Assembly: GCA_002309765.1 (NCBI GenBank)
Contig: DBXY01000059.1
Coordinates: 999 to 12,693 of the forward strand
Reading direction: 5' to 3'
Source: Verrucomicrobia bacterium UBA1200
GTDB lineage: Bacteria > Verrucomicrobiota > Kiritimatiellia > RFP12 > UBA1067
DNA: 11,695 bases
Under the pieces are notes generated by a model. The model worked only from the letters and a program-made list of their open reading frames with translations. It made no database searches and was not told the DNA's origin. Made by a program: the position numbers and the translations under genes. This document shows, piece after piece, positions 1-5,675 of the stretch; the stretch's first letter is position 1, and each line of letters opens with the position of its first letter.

Positions 1-617
1 CGGGTGCTGAAGCCGGTGCCGGCGGCGTTGCCCACGCGGCAGCTGCCGTCCGAGCGCAGCGCCGCGTCCCATTTTGACCCGGCGGAGCAGGAGACCGCGT
101 CCGTCGTGTTGGTGAAGGTCGAGGCGGTTCTGGCCAGCGCGTTGGTGCCGGAGTACTTGAACACGCCGGTCCTGCCGCCAGGAAGCATGAACATGAAGTG
201 GTCCAGCCCCGCCGACAGCGAGTGCGCCCCGCCGGCGGGCAGCTCTTGGCGGACCACGCCGAAGCGGTTGGTCCACCAGCAGGCGAGGACGCCGTTCGTG
301 GTCAGAGCCGCGACGCGGCCGCCGAAGGCCGCCAGCTCGGTCGCACCGCACTCCTCGTCCGCCAGCCGCGCGCCGCCGCTGCCGTAGATTACGACCCGGC
401 CGCCGGAGGTGCGCGCGGCGCGGAAGCCGGCGCACGCCGCCACCTGCTCGGCGCCATCAAGGCCGAGGTCCAACGCGCCCGGGTCGCCGTCGTGCTCCCA
501 AAGCAGCACCGCAATGCCGGATTCGATCCCGTCGGGTATGCCGTCGCCGTCGGTGTCCAGGGCGAGGGCCCGCGCCGACAGGCAAAGGCAAAAGGCTGAA
601 ACCAGAAATCTTTTCAT
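1..617 (-). CDS. Exported RCC1-like repeat protein, N-terminal part (runs off the window)
   Basis: This open frame is read from the reverse strand; about 205 codons are visible and no stop is reached before the window edge. The first 19 residues (MKRFLVSAFCLCLSARALA) form a signal peptide with a likely cut after ALA; no lipobox fits. Directly after it lies DTDGDGIPDGIE, an acidic calcium-binding motif of the thrombospondin type-3/dockerin kind. The rest contains about four degenerate 35-45 residue units with a core like 'AALTTNGVLACWW' and 'AALRSDGSCRVGN', which resemble RCC1-type propeller repeats; this is a weak resemblance judged by eye. The ATG at 617 is chosen because GAGG (627-624) sits 6 bases upstream. 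An in-frame ATG at 629 would add four residues but lacks that site. The gene is markedly GC-richer than the leu genes. Function is unknown; a secreted or cell-surface role is inferred from the signal peptide. Confidence 0.75.
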   Translation of the reverse strand, partial: MKRFLVSAFCLCLSARALALDTDGDGIPDGIESGIAVLLWEHDGDPGALDLGLDGAEQVAACAGFRAARTSGGRVVIYGSGGARLADEECGATELAAFGGRVAALTTNGVLACWWTNRFGVVRQELPAGGAHSLSAGLDHFMFMLPGGRTGVFKYSGTNALARTASTFTNTTDAVSCSAGSKWDAALRSDGSCRVGNAAGTGFST

Positions 618-665
618 CGCGGGCCTCATAACCGGATTAACGCAACCGTAACCAAAACTGGATTT

Positions 666-694
666 ATGATAGGCCAAATGATTGGAAAAGTAAA
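666..694 (-). promoter_or_regulatory. Candidate sigma-70-type promoter for the exported RCC1-like gene
   Basis: On the minus strand TTTACT (694-689, four of six matches to TTGACA) and TATCAT (671-666, five of six matches to TATAAT) are separated by 17 bases. Transcription would start near 659 and give a leader of about 42 bases before the ATG at 617. The surroundings are AT-rich, as expected. This is a match by eye only. Confidence 0.4.
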
Positions 695-792
695 GTAGTA
701 AAGCTGTATTATCAAAAAATTTTAATTTCGGGTACATCTGTGTTTTTCACCCATGCCGACAGGGATCGAAAAACAACCAATACAACTGGTAA

Positions 793-849
793 AAACAACT
801 TGAAAAGGAACGCGGGCTAGTTAGCTCGCGCGTACAAGAAAAGTTGTTT
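793..849. repeat. Nested inverted repeat of unknown role
   Basis: The outer arms AAACAACTT (793-801) and AAGTTGTTT (841-849) are a perfect 9-base inverted repeat. Between them is a second hairpin, CGCGGGCT (811-818) with AGCTCGCG (823-830), eight pairs including one G-T, around a 4-base loop. The inner hairpin is GC-rich in an otherwise AT-rich stretch. It could be a small structured RNA, a protein-binding site or a transcription stop for readthrough from either side. The sequence does not decide between these. Confidence 0.5.
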
Positions 850-881
850 AAATTAGTTGTTTTCAACCATTATGAACTTCG

Positions 882-906
882 AGGGCGAATTACGCAAATG
901 CGCCCT
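882..906. repeat. Short perfect inverted repeat upstream of the leu promoter
   Basis: AGGGCG (882-887) and CGCCCT (901-906) are perfectly complementary across a 13-base spacer. The element lies about 35 bases upstream of the proposed leu -35 box, a position where an activator or repressor dimer could bind. No known operator is recognised. Confidence 0.35.
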
Positions 907-940
907 GCAAAAATGCAAAAATAAAATTTGGATTTTTCTG

Positions 941-968
941 TTGTACTGTGGATCGGGATTTTGATAAC
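941..968 (+). promoter_or_regulatory. Candidate promoter of the leu operon
   Basis: TTGTAC (941-946) and GATAAC (963-968) are separated by 16 bases and are the best hexamer pair upstream of the leader peptide. Each is a partial match (three and four of six to the consensus). A start near 975 would make a leader RNA of about 195 bases before leuA, a usual size for amino-acid attenuators. The assignment is tentative because both boxes are weak. Confidence 0.3.
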
Positions 969-995
969 ATACGCGGCGTTGAGGTAATAAGCGTC

Positions 996-1079
996 ATGAG
1001 CAGCCATTCAATTTCGTTTTTCGCGCTCCTTATTAACGCCGCCCTCCTTACGGGGACGGAGCGGGCGCGTTTACCCTGA
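996..1079 (+). CDS. leuL: leu operon leader peptide (27 residues)
   Basis: This short ORF is too small for standard ORF calls. It starts at ATG 996, with GAGG (981-984) 11 bases upstream, and ends in TGA at 1077-1079. Its core reads FFALLINAALLTG. Leucine codons come in two tandem pairs, CTC-CTT at 1026-1031 and CTC-CTT at 1044-1049, with one more Leu (TTA) at 1071. The stretch LLINAALLTG recalls the LLLLNAFIVRG part of the enterobacterial leu leader peptide, which may be convergence. The peptide itself probably has no function; its translation would sense charged tRNA-Leu. Stalling at either Leu pair would leave the antiterminator strand (1057-1065) mostly uncovered, whereas a ribosome at the stop codon would cover it. 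The coding call rests on this geometry and on its place directly before leuA, not on homology. Confidence 0.7.
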   Translation: MSSHSISFFALLINAALLTGTERARLP

Positions 1080-1141
1080 ATGGATGCAATCCGTGACAGA
1101 GGATAAAGGCGGCCCCGCTCCGAAAGAGCGAGGCCGTTTTT
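1035..1141 (+). promoter_or_regulatory. Leucine attenuator: antiterminator, competing leader hairpin and terminator
   Basis: Three alternative pairings can be drawn. The antiterminator pairs CGGAGCGGG (1057-1065) with CCCGCTCCG (1114-1122), nine perfect Watson-Crick pairs. The same bases 1114-1122 form the 5' arm and part of the loop of the downstream terminator, so the two structures exclude each other. Upstream, 1035-1047 can fold onto 1058-1071 (AACGC/GCGTT, CCC/GGG and TCC/GGA with small bulges) and would hide the antiterminator strand when no ribosome is present. A simpler alternative is CGCTCC (1024-1029) with GGAGCG (1058-1063). This is the region 1:2, 2:3, 3:4 logic known for leu, trp and his operons of proteobacteria. 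The pairings are read directly from the sequence; the regulatory role is inferred. Confidence 0.72.
1110..1141 (+). terminator. Intrinsic terminator of the leu attenuator
   Basis: CGGCC-C-CGCTC (1110-1120) pairs with GAGCG-A-GGCCG (1126-1136): two blocks of five GC-rich pairs around one C-A mismatch, with a 5-base loop. TTTTT follows at once (1137-1141), then more T-rich sequence. It sits before leuA rather than after a gene, which is expected for an attenuator and otherwise hard to explain. Confidence 0.8.
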
Positions 1142-1168
1142 GTTTGTTAGCTGGCAAAGGAAAAACCA

Positions 1169-2788
1169 ATGAGCGACAACAGGGTTAGTTTTTTTGACAC
1201 GACATTGCGCGACGGCGAACAGGCGCCGGGCTATTCGATGACCTTAGACGAAAAATTGCGGATGGCCCGCGAATTGGAAAACCTCGGCGTGGACGTGATC
1301 GAGGCCGGATTCGCCATCGCCTCGCCGGGGGATTTTGAAAGCGTCCGCCAAATCTCCAAGTCAATCCGCAACACCACGGTTTGCTCGCTGTCCCGGGCGC
1401 TGGCCAAGGACATCGACGCGGCGGCGGAATCGCTGGAAGGGGCCGCGCATCCGCGCATCCACACTTTTTTGGCAACCAGCGACCTGCACCTGCAATACAA
1501 GTTGAAAATGTCGCGGGAAGACGCGCTGCAACAGGTCAAGGCAATGGTGGCTTACGCCCGCAACAAATGCGCCGAAGTTGAATTCTCCGCCGAAGACGCC
1601 TCGCGCACCGACCCGGATTTCTTGTGCCGCGTTATCGAGGCCGCCATCGCCAACGGCGCCTCGGTGGTCAACCTGCCGGACACCGTGGGCTACGCCACGC
1701 CAAGCGAAATCGCGCAGATGGTAAACAACATCCGATCCAGAGTGCCGAATATCGACCGCGCCACCATCTCCATGCACGTACACGACGATCTGGGGCTGGC
1801 GGTGGCGAACTCGCTCGCCGGAGTTATGGCCGGCGCCAGACAGGTGGAATGCACGGTTTGCGGAATCGGCGAACGGGCCGGAAACGCCGCGCTGGAAGAG
1901 GTGGTGATGGGACTCAGGACGCGCAAGGATTTCTACGGGCTGGAGTACGGCATCCGCACCGAGGAAATCGGCAAGGCGGCGCGGCTGCTCTCCTCCATCA
2001 CCGGCATCAAGCCCTTCCCTTCCAAATCCATTGTCGGGGCGAACGCTTTCGCCCACGAATCTGGGATCCACCAGCACGGGTTGATGAACAACCTGCAGAC
2101 TTATGAGATCATGACGCCGGAATCGGTCGGGGTGAAGAAAACCGAACTGGTGCTGGGCAAACATTCCGGACGCCACGCCTTTGAAGAACGACTGAAAACC
2201 CTGGGGTACAATTTCCCGAAAGACCGGATCGAAAAGCTGTTTGAGGCGTTCAAGAAGACCGCCGACCGGAAAAAAACGGTGTCCGACCGCGACATCGTGG
2301 CGTTGGCGGAAACGGCAGTGCCGTTGGTTGGCAACCCAGAAAAAATGTATTTTCTGGAGTCGTTCGTGGTAAACAGCGGCAACCGCATGAGTTCCACCGC
2401 CAACGTGGTGCTGAAACGGGGCGGCAAAAACTACCAGGAGGTTGCCCTCGGAACCGGACCAATTTACGCCTCGATCCGCGCAGTTGAAAAGATTATCCAC
2501 CACCCGTTCAGTCTGGAGGACTACAGCATTCAGGCCGTCACCGAACATCGGGACGCGCTCGGCGAAGCCTCGGTCAAAATCCGCGACGAAACCGGGATTT
2601 ACCGCGGACGCGGGGTTTCCACGGACATTATCGAGGCTTCGATTCTGGCCTGTCTATCCGCCGTCAACAAAATGCTGGACGAGAACCAGTCCGCCATCGG
2701 CACCGGTGCCGCGTCCAGCACCCAGCGGACCTTCGAGCAGGATATGCTCGGTTGCGGCCACACCGACAAACAGTTTCCACAATCTTAA
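1169..2788 (+). CDS. leuA: 2-isopropylmalate synthase
   Basis: This enzyme condenses 2-oxoisovalerate with acetyl-CoA to 2-isopropylmalate, the committed step of leucine synthesis, in the cytosol. The 539 residues match the long bacterial LeuA type. The TIM-barrel catalytic domain (about 1-275) opens with FFDTTLRDGEQAPG (8-21). The metal ligands align one residue off E. coli LeuA: Asp15, His203 and His205 (in HVHDDLG) and Asn239 (in GERAGN). The HESGIHQHG motif is at 296-304 and GKHSGRHA follows in the linker. The C-terminal part (about 375-515) is the LeuA dimer/allosteric domain where leucine gives feedback inhibition in this family. A citramalate or homocitrate synthase is less likely given the leuCDB neighbours. 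AAAGGA lies 7 bases before the ATG. I found no CTT codon among its roughly 45 leucine codons, unlike the leader peptide. leuC follows after 15 bases. Confidence 0.96.
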   Translation: MSDNRVSFFDTTLRDGEQAPGYSMTLDEKLRMARELENLGVDVIEAGFAIASPGDFESVRQISKSIRNTTVCSLSRALAKDIDAAAESLEGAAHPRIHTFLATSDLHLQYKLKMSREDALQQVKAMVAYARNKCAEVEFSAEDASRTDPDFLCRVIEAAIANGASVVNLPDTVGYATPSEIAQMVNNIRSRVPNIDRATISMHVHDDLGLAVANSLAGVMAGARQVECTVCGIGERAGNAALEEVVMGLRTRKDFYGLEYGIRTEEIGKAARLLSSITGIKPFPSKSIVGANAFAHESGIHQHGLMNNLQTYEIMTPESVGVKKTELVLGKHSGRHAFEERLKTLGYNFPKDRIEKLFEAFKKTADRKKTVSDRDIVALAETAVPLVGNPEKMYFLESFVVNSGNRMSSTANVVLKRGGKNYQEVALGTGPIYASIRAVEKIIHHPFSLEDYSIQAVTEHRDALGEASVKIRDETGIYRGRGVSTDIIEASILACLSAVNKMLDENQSAIGTGAASSTQRTFEQDMLGCGHTDKQFPQS

Positions 2789-2803
2789 TCACGGAGGTAA
2801 AAT

Positions 2804-4066
2804 ATGGGCATGACAATGAGCCAAAAAATCTTGGCCGCACACGCCGGGAAAACTGAAGTCCACGCCGGCGAACTGGTGATGGCCAACTTGGACTTGGTGC
2901 TGGGGAATGACATCACGGCACCGATCGCAATTGCAGAGTTTGAAAAATTCGGTGCGGCAGATGTTTTCAATACTGAAAAAATCGCGCTGGTTCCGGACCA
3001 TTTCACGCCGAACAAGGACATCAAGGCCGCCATGCAATGCGCATGCATTCGGTCGTTCGCAAAGGCACATGGAATTACGAATTATTTCGAGGTTGGGCAT
3101 GATTGCGGCGTTGAACATGCGCTCCTACCGGAACGGGGACTCGTAACGGCGGGCGATCTGGTAATCGGCGCGGACAGCCACACCTGCACCTACGGGGCGC
3201 TGGGCGCGTTTTCGACCGGCATCGGTTCCACCGACATGGCCTGCGGGATGGCGACCGGAAAAACCTGGTTCAAGGTTCCCGAAGCGATTAAAGTCGAGCT
3301 TACCGGACGGTTGCCGCCTTATGTCAGCGGCAAAGACCTGATTCTGCACTTGATCGGGATGATCGGCGTGGACGGGGCGCGGTATATGTCGCTCGAATTC
3401 TGCGGACCGGGAGTGGCGGAGCTTACGATGGACGACCGTTTTACCATCGCCAACATGGCCATTGAGGCCGGTGCCAAAAACGGCATCTTCCCATGCGATC
3501 AACCGTGTCGCGACTATCTGCGCGACCATAATGCAAAAACCCCGACCGTATATCAACCCGACCCCGACGCGGTTTACGCGCGTACAATTGAGATTTGCCT
3601 GTCCGACCTTGAACCGACGGTCGCGTTTCCCCATCTGCCGGAAAACGCGCGCCCCATCAGCGATGCGGAGGGGATAAAGATTGACCAAGCGGTGATCGGT
3701 AGCTGCACCAACGGGCGGATAAGCGACCTTAAAGTGGCGGCGGAAATTATGCGGGGCCGCAAAGTCCCCGATTCCGTACGATGCATCGTCATACCCGCCA
3801 CCCAGCGCATTTGGCTGGAGGCAATGGAACGCGGATATCTGAAAATTTTCGCCGAAGCCGGCTGTGTAGTGTCTGCGCCCACCTGCGGCCCGTGCTTGGG
3901 CGGTCACATGGGAATTTTGGCCAAAGATGAACGGGCGATAGCCACCACCAACCGAAACTTTGTCGGGCGGATGGGCCACGTGGAAAGCGAGGTTTATCTG
4001 GCATCCCCCGCCGTGGCGGCAGCCAGCGCAATCACCGGACGCATAACTGATCCAAGGAGGATATAA
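2804..4066 (+). CDS. leuC: 3-isopropylmalate dehydratase, large subunit
   Basis: With LeuD it isomerises 2-isopropylmalate to 3-isopropylmalate through dehydration and rehydration, using a [4Fe-4S] cluster. The three cluster cysteines are Cys301 in GSCTNGR and Cys361/Cys364 in TCGPCLGG. Other aconitase-family marks are VIGADSHTCTYG near 120-131 and FSTGIGSTDMA after it. At 420 residues it belongs to the shorter LeuC2/homoaconitase-type subfamily seen in archaea and many anaerobes, rather than the roughly 465-residue enterobacterial form. GGAGGT (2793-2798) is 5 bases before the ATG at 2804. In-frame ATGs at 2810 and 2816 are possible but sit further from that site. The stop TAA shares its last base with the leuD start (TAATG). 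A homoaconitase or methylthioalkylmalate isomerase role is possible for the subfamily, but the leuA and leuB neighbours favour leucine synthesis. Confidence 0.95.
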   Translation: MGMTMSQKILAAHAGKTEVHAGELVMANLDLVLGNDITAPIAIAEFEKFGAADVFNTEKIALVPDHFTPNKDIKAAMQCACIRSFAKAHGITNYFEVGHDCGVEHALLPERGLVTAGDLVIGADSHTCTYGALGAFSTGIGSTDMACGMATGKTWFKVPEAIKVELTGRLPPYVSGKDLILHLIGMIGVDGARYMSLEFCGPGVAELTMDDRFTIANMAIEAGAKNGIFPCDQPCRDYLRDHNAKTPTVYQPDPDAVYARTIEICLSDLEPTVAFPHLPENARPISDAEGIKIDQAVIGSCTNGRISDLKVAAEIMRGRKVPDSVRCIVIPATQRIWLEAMERGYLKIFAEAGCVVSAPTCGPCLGGHMGILAKDERAIATTNRNFVGRMGHVESEVYLASPAVAAASAITGRITDPRRI

Positions 4067-4554
4067 TGAAGATTCAAGGAAAATGTTGGAAATACGGGGA
4101 CAACGTGGACACCGACGTGATAATCCCCGCCCGTTACCTCAACACCGCGGACGCGAATGAGTTGGCGCGGCATTGCATGGAAGACATTGATCCCGCATTC
4201 GCCGGGAAAGTACAGCCGGGCGAAATCATGGTCGCCGGGAAAAATTTCGGTTGCGGAAGTTCCAGGGAACACGCCCCGCTCGCGATAAAAACCTGCGGGA
4301 TCACCTGCGTGGTCGCCGCCAGCTTTGCCCGCATTTTTTACCGTAACGCGATCAACATCGGTCTGCCGATTCTGGAATGCGCCGAGGCGGCTGCCGCCAT
4401 CGCAAACGGCGACGAGCTGGAGATTGACCTCAATACCGGAACTATTGAGGACAAAACACGCGGCACGGTTTTCCATGCCGAACCATTTCCGCCTTTTATG
4501 CAGGAACTGATAGCCGCCGGAGGGTTGGCGCAATACATGAGGGGACAAAAATGA
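4066..4554 (+). CDS. leuD: 3-isopropylmalate dehydratase, small subunit
   Basis: This is the swivel-domain partner of LeuC and completes the isomerase active site and substrate-recognition loop. The 162 residues match the short LeuD2 subfamily that pairs with LeuC2-type large subunits. Family marks are GDNVDTDVIIPARYL (11-25) and GKNFGCGSSREHAP, with Cys63, Ser65, Ser66 and Arg67 in the conserved loop. The start ATG overlaps the leuC stop by one base. Its ribosome site AAGGAGG (4054-4060) lies inside the end of leuC, 5 bases from the ATG, which suggests coupled translation and equal subunit amounts. The 3' end overlaps leuB by four bases (ATGA). Confidence 0.95.
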   Translation: MKIQGKCWKYGDNVDTDVIIPARYLNTADANELARHCMEDIDPAFAGKVQPGEIMVAGKNFGCGSSREHAPLAIKTCGITCVVAASFARIFYRNAINIGLPILECAEAAAAIANGDELEIDLNTGTIEDKTRGTVFHAEPFPPFMQELIAAGGLAQYMRGQK

Positions 4555-5618
4555 ACCGAAAAATCACTATTGTGGCCGGTGACGGCATCGGCCCGGAAAT
4601 AATGGACGAGGCGATTAAAACGCTACAGGCGGTCAGCGACAGATTCGGTCATCAATTCCAGCTTGATCAGCGGCCCGTAGGCGGAACCGCATACGACCGT
4701 TTCGGGGATTGTCTTCCCGAAGCCACGCTGGAAAGCTGCAAAAACGCGGACGCGGTTTTGCTTGGCGCGGTTGGCGGTCCGAAATGGGACTCGTTACCGG
4801 GCACAAAACGACCGGAGCAAGCGCTGCTGGGGCTGCGCTCGAATTTGGGGCTGTTTTGCAACCTGCGCCCCGCCAAAGTGTGGGGACCGTTGAAAGACGC
4901 CTCGCCGCTGCGTCCGGAAATCATTGGGGACGATTTGGATTTGCTGGTGGTACGGGAACTCACCGGAGGAATATATTTCGGCGGCCACCGGCGGAATGTT
5001 GAAGGCAACCTAGCCGAGGACGTAATGGCCTACTCGGCAGCGGAAGTGGAACGGATTGCGCGGATGGCGTTTGAATTGGCGCAAAAGCGCCGGCGGCACG
5101 TAACAAGCATCGACAAAGCCAACATACTTGAGGTTTCAAGGCTTTGGCGTGAAACCGTCATCCGGATAGCAACCGAATATCCGGATGTCAAGTTGGATCA
5201 TTTGTACGTGGACAATGCGGCGATGCAGTTGGTGCGGAACCCGAAACAGTTTGACGTGATACTCACCGGTAACATGTTCGGCGACATCCTTTCGGACGAG
5301 GCGTCGCAAATCACCGGGTCGATCGGTATGCTGCCATCCGCATCTTTGCGGTCAGACGGGTTCGGGATGTACGAGCCAATTCACGGCAGCGCCCCGGACA
5401 TCGCGGGCAAAGGCATTGCCAACCCGCTGGCGACCATTCTGTCGGTAGCGATGATGCTCCGCATGAGTTTCGGTTTGGTCCAAGAAGCCGACGCAGTTGA
5501 ACGCGCGGTCGCGGAGACCCTGGAGAGCGGAATACGCACGGCGGACATCGCGCGTCCTGGAGAAATCCCGGCCACCACCGCCGAGATGGGCTCGGCGGTA
5601 GCGGCACGAATTGCCTGA
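4551..5618 (+). CDS. leuB: 3-isopropylmalate dehydrogenase
   Basis: This enzyme oxidises and decarboxylates 3-isopropylmalate to 2-oxoisocaproate with NAD+ and a divalent metal, the last leucine-specific step before transamination. The 355 residues are typical for a homodimeric LeuB. Visible motifs are GDGIGPEI (10-17), the substrate loop EQALLGLRSNLGLFCNLRP, RELTGGIYFG with Arg135 and Tyr142, SIDKANIL with Lys189, VDNAAMQL with Asp221, GDILSDEAS with Asp245 and Asp249, and the NAD-binding stretch PIHGSAPDIAGKGIANP. The leucine-rich substrate loop supports isopropylmalate rather than isocitrate or tartrate as substrate. GAGGGG (4539-4544) in the end of leuD is 6 bases before the ATG, and the start overlaps the leuD stop. 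It is the last gene of the operon and converges on the giant minus-strand gene after 20 bases. Confidence 0.96.
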   Translation: MNRKITIVAGDGIGPEIMDEAIKTLQAVSDRFGHQFQLDQRPVGGTAYDRFGDCLPEATLESCKNADAVLLGAVGGPKWDSLPGTKRPEQALLGLRSNLGLFCNLRPAKVWGPLKDASPLRPEIIGDDLDLLVVRELTGGIYFGGHRRNVEGNLAEDVMAYSAAEVERIARMAFELAQKRRRHVTSIDKANILEVSRLWRETVIRIATEYPDVKLDHLYVDNAAMQLVRNPKQFDVILTGNMFGDILSDEASQITGSIGMLPSASLRSDGFGMYEPIHGSAPDIAGKGIANPLATILSVAMMLRMSFGLVQEADAVERAVAETLESGIRTADIARPGEIPATTAEMGSAVAARIA

Positions 5619-5626
5619 CGATTAAA

Positions 5627-5675
5627 GTTGTGCGCCGGTTAGCGGATGATAAACAACGTCGCGCCGGTGTACAAC
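5627..5675 (+). terminator. Possible stem at the convergent leuB / giant-gene junction
   Basis: As plus-strand RNA, GTTGTGCGCCGG (5627-5638) can pair with CCGGTGTACAAC (5664-5675), twelve pairs including two G-U, around a 25-base loop. It starts just after the leuB stop and extends into the 3' end of the opposite gene. No T-run follows and the loop is large, so it is not a typical intrinsic terminator. It is the only candidate stop I see for the leu transcript. Confidence 0.25.

Larger units (their letters stand above)
618..1168. other. Intergenic region between divergent genes: two promoter candidates, two inverted repeats, leu leader
   Basis: This 551-base gap separates the minus-strand exported protein gene from leuA. 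Its first 350 bases are AT-rich and hold no convincing gene. They contain the promoter candidate for the minus-strand gene and two inverted repeats of unknown role (793-849 and 882-906). From about 941 onwards the region reads as the leu promoter and attenuator leader: promoter candidate, short leader-peptide ORF, antiterminator and terminator stems, then the leuA ribosome-binding site AAAGGA (1156-1161), 7 bases before the start codon. Confidence 0.6.

Noticed and set aside
4..651. Plus-strand ORFs over the left edge (4-387, 198-599, 409-651)
   Set aside because: They are shadows of the minus-strand exported protein, which has a signal peptide, a calcium motif and a ribosome site. The plus-strand translations are rich in Ala, Arg and Pro, as high-GC antisense frames usually are.
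793..849. Integron attC site or tRNA-like element at the nested inverted repeat
   Set aside because: No attC core sites or cassette layout are present, and the fold lacks tRNA arms and conserved T-loop bases.
873..965. Short ORF (ATG 873, about 30 residues) before the leu promoter
   Set aside because: There is no ribosome site before the ATG, it overlaps the 882-906 inverted repeat and the promoter candidate, and no leucine-rich or other regulatory pattern is present.
1361..2548. A 395-residue minus-strand ORF inside leuA
   Set aside because: It is antisense to a clearly conserved enzyme, with no ribosome site or recognisable motif. Long antisense frames are common opposite GC-rich genes.
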